NCBI GenBank assembly: GCA_948902155.1
Contig: CAQVQZ010000006.1
Span: 1-28,963 of the forward strand
Length of the DNA stretch: 28,963 nt
Direction of reading: 5' to 3'
Origin: an uncultured Oscillibacter sp.
GTDB taxonomy: Bacteria > Bacillota_A > Clostridia > Oscillospirales > Oscillospiraceae
A program made the translations under genes and the position numbers. Of the stretch, positions 23,467 to 28,963 are shown in pieces (within the stretch, counting starts at the first letter, position 1; each line of letters starts with the position of its first letter). The notes beneath the pieces are model-generated. The model had not been told where the DNA came from. It was given only the letters and a program-made list of their open reading frames with translations, and searched no databases.

Positions 23467-23496
23467 TTGCCCCGGCGGCAGGCCATCCGGTACAAT
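23467..23496 (+). promoter_or_regulatory. Promoter of the GH18-SLH gene
   Basis: TTGCCC (23467-23472), an 18-base spacer and TACAAT (23491-23496), about 60 bases before the ATG. Confidence 0.65.
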
Positions 23497-23557
23497 AGAA
23501 ACGCAATTTCCATCCAAATTTTCAACGCCGTTTGAACGCGCAAAGGAGCACACCGCC

Positions 23558-25246
23558 ATGGAGAAAACCCGCCGCCTGACGCTGCTTTTCTTACTATTCG
23601 CCCTCCTGCTGCCCCTGGCTGGGGCGGGCCGGGCCTCCGCCGCCGGAACCTCCGGACGGGTCGTGGGCTACTACGCCTCCTGGGCCTCCGGCCAGGGGTA
23701 CACGCCGGACCGCCTCCCGGCGGAGCGCTTCACTCAGATCAACTACGCTTTCGCCGCCATCAAGGACGGCAGGCTGGCCCTTTCCTCCCCGGACCGGGAC
23801 GCGGAGAACCTGAAAGCCCTCACCGCCCTCCGGCGGCAGAATCCGGATTTGAAAATCGTTCTCTCCGTAGGCGGCTGGGACGAGTCCGCCTATTTCTCCG
23901 ACGCGGCCTCCACCGCCTCCCGCCGGGAGACCTTCGCCCGGAGCTGCCTGGACCTGCTCCTGGCCCATGGCCTGGACGGCCTGGACCTGGATTGGGAGTA
24001 CCCCGTCAGCGGCGGAGCTCCCGGCGTCGTCCACCGCCCCCAGGACCGGGAGAATTTCACCCTCCTCCTCCAAACCCTCCGCAAGACCCTGGACCGCCAG
24101 GGCCGCAAGGACGGCAAGCGCTACGTCCTCAGCATCGCCGGGGCGGCGGACGGCAGCTATCTGAACTGCATCCAGCCCCAGGAGGTGGCGGAGACGGTGG
24201 ACCACATTTTTCTCATGGCCTATGATTTTCAAGGCCCCTGGGGCTCCCTGACGGACTTCAACTCCCCCCTCCGCACCGCCTCCGACGGCCCCTCCCGCTA
24301 CCGCAGCAGCGTGGATACCGCCGTCTCCGCCTGGCTGAGCCGGGACGTCCCGCCGGAGAAGCTGGTCCTGGGCATGCCCCTCTACGGCTACATATATCAG
24401 GACGTCATTCCCTCCAACAACGGCCTCTACAGCCGTTTTGCCTCCGCCAAGTCCGTCCCCTGGAGCAAGGTCAAAAGCGACTACCTGCCCAGCGCCTCCT
24501 ACCGCCAATACCGCCACCCGTCGGCGGAGGTCCCCTATCTTTACGGGAACCGCTCCTTTCTCTCCTACGATGACCCGGCCTCCATCGCCGCCAAGGCGGA
24601 GCTGGCACGGGACCGGGGCCTGGGCGGCGTGGGCTTCTGGGAGCTGTCCCAGGACCCGGCGGGGGACCTGATCCAAAGCGCCTGCGCCGCCTGGGGCGGA
24701 CGGCGCTTTCAGGACGTGCCCGAGGACGCCTGGTACGCCGAAGCAGTGAACCGCGTCACCGATTCCGGCCTGATGCAGGGCACGGCCCCTGCCGAGTTCT
24801 CCCCCGGGACTCCCGTGACCCGTGGCCAGACCGCCGCCATTCTCTACCGCCTGTCGGGCTCCCCCGCCGTCTACGGCTCCTCCTTCAACGACGTGCCCCC
24901 CTCGTCCTATTACAGCCGGGCCATTGCCTGGGCGTCCCGCCGGGGCGTCGTGGAGGGCTACGCCGACGGGACCTTCCGTCCGGACGCCCCGGTGACCCGC
25001 CAGCAGCTGGCGGCAATTCTCCACCGCTATGCCAAGCTGCACCGCGCGGACAGCGGCGAGCGCGTTCCCCTGGAGTCCTACCGGGACGCGGAGACCGTAA
25101 GCCCCTACGCCCGCGACGCACTCTCCTGGGCCCTGGCTGAGGGTATCCTGCAAGGCACGAAGCAAGGCGATCTCCAGCCCCACAGCCAAGCCACCCGCGC
25201 CCAAACCGCCGTCCTTCTGGACCGCTTCATCGAGATTCTTGATTAG
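23558..25246 (+). CDS. Secreted GH18 glycosidase with three SLH cell-wall anchoring domains
   Basis: 562 residues. Signal peptide with a basic start and long hydrophobic core, likely cleaved after about residue 28 (ASA). The GH18 barrel follows (about 34-375): VVGYYASW at the start, LSVGGWDES, then the catalytic motif DGLDLDWE (140-147) with Glu147 as acid, MAYDFQGPWG as the substrate-distorting Tyr segment, and GVGFWELSQD near the end. Three SLH domains (about 382-434, 441-495 and 504-560) attach it to secondary wall polymer. GH18 enzymes act on chitin, host N-glycans or peptidoglycan GlcNAc linkages; the sequence does not decide between them. AAAGGAG precedes the ATG. It is monocistronic between the T-box operon terminator and a convergent gene. 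Confidence 0.92.
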   Translation: MEKTRRLTLLFLLFALLLPLAGAGRASAAGTSGRVVGYYASWASGQGYTPDRLPAERFTQINYAFAAIKDGRLALSSPDRDAENLKALTALRRQNPDLKIVLSVGGWDESAYFSDAASTASRRETFARSCLDLLLAHGLDGLDLDWEYPVSGGAPGVVHRPQDRENFTLLLQTLRKTLDRQGRKDGKRYVLSIAGAADGSYLNCIQPQEVAETVDHIFLMAYDFQGPWGSLTDFNSPLRTASDGPSRYRSSVDTAVSAWLSRDVPPEKLVLGMPLYGYIYQDVIPSNNGLYSRFASAKSVPWSKVKSDYLPSASYRQYRHPSAEVPYLYGNRSFLSYDDPASIAAKAELARDRGLGGVGFWELSQDPAGDLIQSACAAWGGRRFQDVPEDAWYAEAVNRVTDSGLMQGTAPAEFSPGTPVTRGQTAAILYRLSGSPAVYGSSFNDVPPSSYYSRAIAWASRRGVVEGYADGTFRPDAPVTRQQLAAILHRYAKLHRADSGERVPLESYRDAETVSPYARDALSWALAEGILQGTKQGDLQPHSQATRAQTAVLLDRFIEILD

Positions 25247-25335
25247 GCAAAGAGGGGGGCGCTATCCCGTAAAGAAAGGAAGCTTTTTTGTTTCCTGACC
25301 AGAATAACATTGCCCAATCCCTCCCCAAAAACCAA

Positions 25336-25361
25336 ACAGCCGTCCCCAAAAGGACGGCTGT
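25336..25361 (-). terminator. Terminator of the DUF4180 gene
   Basis: A 10-bp stem acagccgtcc/ggacggctgt with loop ccaaaa. On the minus strand the tail is TTTGGTTTTTGGGG. It may also stop the convergent GH18 transcript, though its plus-side tail is poor. Confidence 0.75.
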
Positions 25362-25386
25362 CGAACCGGAACTTGCACACATTCAT

Positions 25387-25755
25387 TTAAGGTGTCCCCG
25401 TCAACTTCCGCAGGGCCTCTTCCCTCGTCTCCACGAAGAAGAAATCCCTGCCCTTGTTAGACTCATAAATAAAATCCCGCAGCGGCTTGCTGGTATACCG
25501 GGAATAGTCCCCATAAATCGCGGCCTTCACATGATAATTCACGAATTTCTGGAGGACCTCTCCTGCCAGCCCTGTGCTAAGGATAAAAAACTCCTCGCAG
25601 ACCAGCCGCTTATCAATGGCGATCCTCTCCGCCCCGGTGTCATGCCGCACAGACATCGCCAGCTCCAAAGCGGAACGCGCGTCCGTCAGGACGGCCCCGC
25701 CGCCGGAAACCACCGCGATATCCAGCCCATTTTCCGTGATATGTTCAATGTTCAT
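25387..25755 (-). CDS. DUF4180-family protein
   Basis: 122-residue soluble protein matching the DUF4180 pattern: an N-terminal strand region (NGLDIAVVSGGGAVLTDARS, about 10-29), a middle RIAIDKRLVCEEFFILSTGL (about 44-63), LQKFVNYHVKAAIYGDYSRY and a C-terminal FVETREEALRKL. This resembles an alpha/beta STAS-like fold as far as can be judged by eye. The function of the family is not established. The ATG at 25755 is chosen because AAGGAGGG lies about 7 bases upstream; the TTG just before it is less likely. It stands alone, with the gene-free stretch upstream and a terminator after it. Confidence 0.85.
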   Translation of the reverse strand: MNIEHITENGLDIAVVSGGGAVLTDARSALELAMSVRHDTGAERIAIDKRLVCEEFFILSTGLAGEVLQKFVNYHVKAAIYGDYSRYTSKPLRDFIYESNKGRDFFFVETREEALRKLTGTP

Positions 25756-25896
25756 CAAAATCCCTCCTTGGTTTCTCGCGGTGCAGATTCCAGTTAAGCA
25801 CGTATCCTAACACAAATCTCTTCGCCTGTCAAATCAAAACGGGAAACGCTTCACTGCCCGGATACGAAAAAGCCGCCCTTCCAGGGATGGCATAAT

Positions 25897-25925
25897 TTGA
25901 CAAAATATGACGCATTCCGCATAAT
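25897..25925 (+). promoter_or_regulatory. Orphan consensus-like sigma-A promoter
   Basis: Perfect TTGACA (25897-25902), a 17-base spacer and CATAAT (25920-25925). No convincing protein-coding gene follows on the plus strand before the convergent YihY gene, so a non-coding transcript is possible. Confidence 0.6.
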
Positions 25926-25983
25926 AAATTCAGAAGGACACTGTCGCGGAACAGGCGGTCAGCTTACTCCCCGATGAAAGAGG

Positions 25984-26120
25984 GTGGCATTTCCCTTGGG
26001 GTCCCCGCAAAATCCGCAGATTTTGTGGGGAGAGGAGGAGCAAGGGAGCGAAGGAAGGAATATCTGTCATGGTGTTCCGCCCGAAGCGGACTTTGCTCCG
26101 ACGACGAAGGGAGGTGGCGC
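25984..26120. repeat. Structured dispersed repeat, partial copy C
   Basis: Carries ccccgcaaaatc/gattttgtgggg (26003-26030) followed by agaggagg, a ggaaggaat unit, a GC hairpin region and ctccgacgacg. The same order appears in 28390-28500 and, reversed, in 20560-20645. The long central hairpin with the ggattgtc base is missing. It lies in a 595-base stretch (25756-26350) that otherwise holds only the orphan promoter, an inverted repeat gatcaac/gttgatc (26229-26248) and a small GC hairpin (about 26266-26281). Confidence 0.65.
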
Positions 26121-26350
26121 GGATGTGGAGAAAACGGTTGTACTTTGCGCTCCGGTTTCTGGTGTGACTGGCCTTTTGGGCCTACATACTGACCATAAAA
26201 GCGTGTTGACCGTCCGACCGATACCCGAACGATCAACCAATGAGTTGATCGGATAAAAGGCTGACCGCCGTGCGGCGGTGTCCTTCTATGTCCTTTATAC
26301 GCACCCGCCCCCGTTTTGTCAAGAAAGCAAAAAGCCACGGGCCGTTTTGA

Positions 26351-27193
26351 TCACCCGCCCTGCTCCTTCTGCATGGCCAGCAAAGTCCCGTTCAGCTCCG
26401 CACCCAGGATGAGCACGTTGGCGCTCATATAAAGCCAGATCATCAGCACCACCACGGTGCCGATGGAACCGTACAGCAGGGAGTAATTGGCGAAATTGTC
26501 CACGTACATGGCATAGAGCCAGCTCAAGGCCATCCACGCCGCCAGAGCGGCCAGGGTGCCGGGCCAGAGGTTCCGCCAGGGCTGGCGGGTGTCCTGGGCC
26601 AGGGCGTAGAGGAAGAACAGGGCGAAGTAGCCCACCACCGCCGCCGCCGGGAAGCGCATCCTGGCCCAAAATTCCGCCAGGAACAGCGGCAGGCGGAAGT
26701 TCCCCACGGCGTAGGCCAGCAGGCGGTCGCCTACGGTCATCAGGGCCAGCGTCAGGGCGATGGCGGAAATGAGCACCACCGTATAGAGCAGGGTCTTCAG
26801 CCGGTGGACCACCGCCCTCCGGGGCGGCCCCAGGTGGTAGGCCGTCCGGACGGAGACCATCAGGGCGTTGGTGGCCCGCATGGGGAACCAGATAGAGAAG
26901 AAGAGGCCGAACAGCAGCAGCTTCTGGCTGGGATTCTCCCCCACGTGGAGCAGGTAGGCCCGGATGATGTCCACCACGTCCCTGGGCAGGAACTCTCCCA
27001 GGGCCAGCAGAATGGCGGTGACGTTCAGGTCCAGCAGGCCCAGCAGGGCGCTGATGAAGATGAGGAAGGGGAAGATCATGAACAGGAGGTAGAAGGCCAG
27101 GGCGGCGCTCTGGATGCCCACCCGGTGGTGGAAATAGCGCTGGACCAGCAGATAGATTCCCCGGTAGAGAGATCGCGCCAAGAAAATCACCAC
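26351..27193 (-). CDS. YihY/BrkB-family membrane protein
   Basis: 280-residue integral membrane protein of the YihY/BrkB family, once annotated as ribonuclease BN. Six predicted TM segments: the first around 28-52 with AALAFYLLFMIFPFLIF (the family hallmark), others about 90-115, 135-158, 180-205, 210-235 and 240-262 with YGSIGTVVVLMIWLYMSANV (also typical). Its role is not settled; transport of lipids or small molecules has been proposed. The only start that keeps the full N-terminus is a GTG at 27193, and I see no good ribosome binding site before it, so the exact start is uncertain. The gene lies 36 bases after the ArsC/Spx-like gene and may be co-transcribed with it. Confidence 0.9.
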   Translation of the reverse strand: MVIFLARSLYRGIYLLVQRYFHHRVGIQSAALAFYLLFMIFPFLIFISALLGLLDLNVTAILLALGEFLPRDVVDIIRAYLLHVGENPSQKLLLFGLFFSIWFPMRATNALMVSVRTAYHLGPPRRAVVHRLKTLLYTVVLISAIALTLALMTVGDRLLAYAVGNFRLPLFLAEFWARMRFPAAAVVGYFALFFLYALAQDTRQPWRNLWPGTLAALAAWMALSWLYAMYVDNFANYSLLYGSIGTVVVLMIWLYMSANVLILGAELNGTLLAMQKEQGG

Positions 27194-27229
27194 GCTTATC
27201 GTTTTTCGGAAGGAACGGCGGACCGGCCC

Positions 27230-27565
27230 TTACTCCCAAGCCTCCCAAACCTCCGGGCAATAGCCCACGGTGGCCTCTTTTCCGTTGCGGACGATAGGAG
27301 TCCGGAAGAGGACCGGGTTTTCCAGCAGCTTTTCCTCCTGGGCGGCGGGGGTTACGTAGGCCATGAACAGGTCCTCATAGGCCCGGCATTTCGTGTTGAC
27401 CAGGGCCTCAAATCCAACTTTCTGCTTGACGGATTGGTACTCTCTGGGGGATAATCCTTTTGAGGGGAGATCGATGTACTGGAACTTGATCCGGCGCTCC
27501 TTGAACCAGCGCTGGGCCTTTTTCGTGTCGAAGCATTTGCCGGAGCCGAAAATCTGGATGTTCAT
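27230..27565 (-). CDS. ArsC/Spx-family thioredoxin-fold protein
   Basis: 111-residue thioredoxin-fold protein of the ArsC/Spx/YffB group. A single N-terminal Cys11 in GSGKCFDTKKAQRW replaces the CxxC of Spx. LPSKGLSP and PVLFRTPIVRNGK are the standard mid and late segments, with the cis-Pro region RTPIV. Members are arsenate reductase-like enzymes or regulators of unknown partner; without an ars operon nearby, arsenate reduction is not supported by context. AAGGAGA lies about 8 bases before the ATG. It is divergent from the sirtuin gene across 49 bases. Confidence 0.88.
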   Translation of the reverse strand: MNIQIFGSGKCFDTKKAQRWFKERRIKFQYIDLPSKGLSPREYQSVKQKVGFEALVNTKCRAYEDLFMAYVTPAAQEEKLLENPVLFRTPIVRNGKEATVGYCPEVWEAWE

Positions 27566-27614
27566 GGCAGGGTCTCCTTATCATCTCATTATAAACCGCA
27601 GGGAGGGATTTTTT

Positions 27615-28331
27615 ATGACGGAAGCAGTCGGAACGCTTAAGGCATGGGTGGAGGAATCCAGCCGCGTGGTCTTTTTCGGCGGCGCGGGAGTCAGCACGGA
27701 GTCCGGCATCCCGGATTTCCGCTCCACCGGCGGGCTGTACCACCAGGAGTGGAAGTATCCGCCCGAGGTCATTTTAAGCCATACGTTCTACAAAAGCAAC
27801 CCCGAAGAGTTTTTCCGTTTCTACCGGGCGAAGATGCTGGCCCCGGAGGCCAAGCCCAACGCGGCCCATTTGAAGCTGGCGGAGTGGGAGGCGGCGGGAA
27901 AGCTGACCGCCGTCGTCACCCAGAACATCGACGGGCTCCACCAGGCAGCGGGGAGCAAGCACGTCTGCGAGCTCCACGGCAGCGTCCACCGGAATTACTG
28001 CGAGAAATGCGGGAAGTTCTACGGCCTGGACTTCATCCTCCACTCCACGGGCGCGCCCCGGTGCGGCTGCGGCGGCATTATCAAGCCCGACGTGGTGCTC
28101 TACGAGGAGGGCCTGGATCAGGCCACCATGACGGACGCCGTGAACGCCATCGCCCAGGCGGACCTGCTGATTATCGGCGGCACGTCCCTGAACGTGTACC
28201 CCGCCGCCGGGCTGATCAACTACTACCGGGGGAGCCGCCTGGTCCTCATCAATAAATCCGCCGTGGCCCGGGACCTGGCCGCAAGTCTGGTAATTACGGA
28301 GCCCATTGGCGAGGTGATGGGCCAGCTGTAA
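27615..28331 (+). CDS. cobB: NAD-dependent protein deacylase (sirtuin, SIR2 family)
   Basis: 238-residue cytoplasmic enzyme that removes acetyl or other acyl groups from lysines using NAD, releasing nicotinamide. Motifs: GAGVSTESGIPDFRS (23-37) for NAD binding, TQNIDGLH (102-109), catalytic His121 in ELHGS, and a zinc site of Cys129, Cys132, Cys150 and Cys152 (CEKC and CGC, the second pair with one residue between, as in several bacterial sirtuins). Later GGTSLNVYP and LINKS complete the Rossmann part. The ATG at 27615 has GGGAGGGA upstream; the frame is open earlier, but that extension overlaps the divergent ArsC-like gene and has no ribosome site. Monocistronic, followed by a structured repeat. 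Confidence 0.94.
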   Translation: MTEAVGTLKAWVEESSRVVFFGGAGVSTESGIPDFRSTGGLYHQEWKYPPEVILSHTFYKSNPEEFFRFYRAKMLAPEAKPNAAHLKLAEWEAAGKLTAVVTQNIDGLHQAAGSKHVCELHGSVHRNYCEKCGKFYGLDFILHSTGAPRCGCGGIIKPDVVLYEEGLDQATMTDAVNAIAQADLLIIGGTSLNVYPAAGLINYYRGSRLVLINKSAVARDLAASLVITEPIGEVMGQL

Positions 28332-28374
28332 GGGGCGGAAAATGCCTGATGTTATTTGGTTCAGCGCACCATCA

Positions 28375-28630
28375 CCTTGGCTCCCTCTTCGGGGTCCCCG
28401 CAAAATCGAAGATTTTGTGGGGAGAGGAGGAAGGAATGGAGCGGGTGGAGTTTTCGCCGTCAGGCGGAAACGGAACTGAGCGGAATTTCTTCCGACGACG
28501 TGGCGGAGGATTGTCGCAGGGATTTCCTTCTATTTCCTGTCTTGCAATAGAAGAGAGTCCCTGCGAACAATCCCCACCGCCCTTCGGGCGGAGCCCCTTT
28601 CAAAAGGGGCCTTTTTCTTTCCTGCTTAAC
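28375..28630. repeat. Structured dispersed repeat, copy D (long form, reverse orientation to A)
   Basis: Hairpins in plus-strand order: ccccgcaaaatc/gattttgtgggg (28396-28422), gttttcgcc/ggcggaaac (about 28450-28471), a long hairpin with base ggattgtcgcaggga/tccctgcgaacaatcc (28508-28573), ccgcccttcgggcgg (28577-28591) and gcccctttcaaaaggggc (28593-28610). The 28508-28610 part is nearly identical to the reverse complement of 5647-5749. It fills most of the 466-base gap between the sirtuin gene and the first tRNA. Confidence 0.8.
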
Positions 28631-28734
28631 GGAATGTCATTGCTCTCAAGGTAGGCCAAAAAGCTCTTTATTAGCCAAATAACATTACCAAAACACCCCG
28701 CAGGAAAAAAATCGGGAAAAACCGAAAATGGGTG

Positions 28735-28763
28735 TTGACAACGGGGACGGTTCTGGCTATAAT
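28735..28763 (+). promoter_or_regulatory. Consensus promoter of the tRNA-Leu cluster
   Basis: Perfect TTGACA (28735-28740), a 17-base spacer and perfect TATAAT (28758-28763), 34 bases before the tRNA 5' end. Confidence 0.9.
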
Positions 28764-28797
28764 AATCAAGCAGTCTTTTTTAGGGACTGGCTGATAT

Positions 28798-28883
28798 GCG
28801 GCTGTGCTGGAACTGGTAGACAGGCCAGCTTGAGGTGCTGGTGTCAATTCGACGTGTGGGTTCAAGTCCCGTCAGCCGCACCA
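28798..28883 (+). tRNA. tRNA-Leu (anticodon GAG)
   Basis: The acceptor gcggctg pairs with cagccgc. The anticodon stem ccagc/gctgg holds loop ttgaggt, giving GAG, which reads CUC and CUU. There is a long class II variable arm (around tgtcaattcgacgtg), a T-loop ttcaagt and an encoded CCA end. 86 bases. Confidence 0.93.
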
Positions 28884-28916
28884 CAAACCCTCTCAAAGAG
28901 GGCGAACAAACACCAT

Positions 28917-28963
28917 GCGCGAGTGGTGGAATTGGCAGACTCGCTAGATTCAGGTTCTAGTGT
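28917..28963 (+). tRNA. tRNA-Leu (anticodon CAG), 3' truncated by the window edge
   Basis: Begins gcgcgagtgg, with a D-arm resembling other leucine tRNAs. The anticodon stem ctaga/tctag has loop ttcaggt, giving CAG, which reads CUG. The variable and T arms lie beyond the window. It is separated from the previous tRNA by 33 bases containing a short ccctct/agaggg hairpin. Confidence 0.88.

Noticed and set aside
25964..26338. Possible 124-residue minus-strand protein in the gene-free stretch
   Set aside because: It runs through the partial structured repeat and has no recognisable domain or good ribosome site.
28349..28654. Possible 101-residue protein in copy D
   Set aside because: It is translation of the structured repeat; similar peptides appear in copies A and B only because the DNA is shared.
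28671..28865. Possible small minus-strand protein next to the tRNAs
   Set aside because: It overlaps the tRNA-Leu gene and its promoter on the other strand.

Overview
The window is high-GC bacterial DNA with Gram-positive signals: strong AGGAGG-type ribosome binding sites, consensus sigma-A promoters, a T-box riboswitch, a spoVAE sporulation gene, an SLH-anchored surface enzyme and lipoprotein signal peptides. Together these suggest a spore-forming, anaerobic Clostridia-type Firmicute, plausibly a gut Oscillospiraceae relative. The lineage is inferred from gene content and not proven here.

Layout. Bases 1-5509 carry the 3'-most part of an RND efflux pump gene, spoVAE, a polysaccharide-deacetylase-like lipoprotein and cytidine deaminase. 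Bases 5510-5872 hold a structured repeat and a terminator. Bases 5873-18548 form a sugar-conjugate utilisation region. On the minus strand are a sugar-binding lipoprotein and two MalF/MalG-type permeases. Divergent on the plus strand are a YesM-type sensor kinase, a YesN-type response regulator, an IolE-like TIM-barrel isomerase, an FrlB-like SIS deglycase and an FrlD-like PfkB kinase. Convergent to these are a BadF/NAGK-type sugar kinase and a Gfo/Idh/MocA oxidoreductase, and divergent from those a NagB-like deaminase. The likely logic is: ligand sensed by YesM/YesN, import through the ABC permeases (no ATPase is encoded here), phosphorylation by the FrlD-like kinase, and cleavage of an Amadori-type sugar-amine phosphate by the FrlB-like deglycase. 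The flanking kinase, oxidoreductase and deaminase suggest amino-sugar chemistry. The substrate is not known.

Bases 18549-23430 hold a tryptophan T-box leader (specifier UGG, consensus promoter, antiterminator and terminator). It controls a TrpXYZ-type ABC transporter whose binding-protein gene is separated from its permease and ATPase genes by a structured repeat and a fumarylacetoacetate-hydrolase-family gene. Bases 23558-28331 carry a GH18 glycosidase with three SLH domains, a DUF4180 gene, a gene-free stretch with an orphan consensus promoter, a YihY/BrkB membrane protein, an ArsC/Spx-like protein and a sirtuin. The window ends with tRNA-Leu(GAG) and a truncated tRNA-Leu(CAG).

The most unusual non-coding signal is a family of dispersed elements (about 5630-5800, 20410-20695, 28375-28630, with partial copies near 18655 and 25990). 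They keep the same series of hairpins while the stem sequences change in a compensatory way. No CRISPR array, transposase or rRNA was seen.
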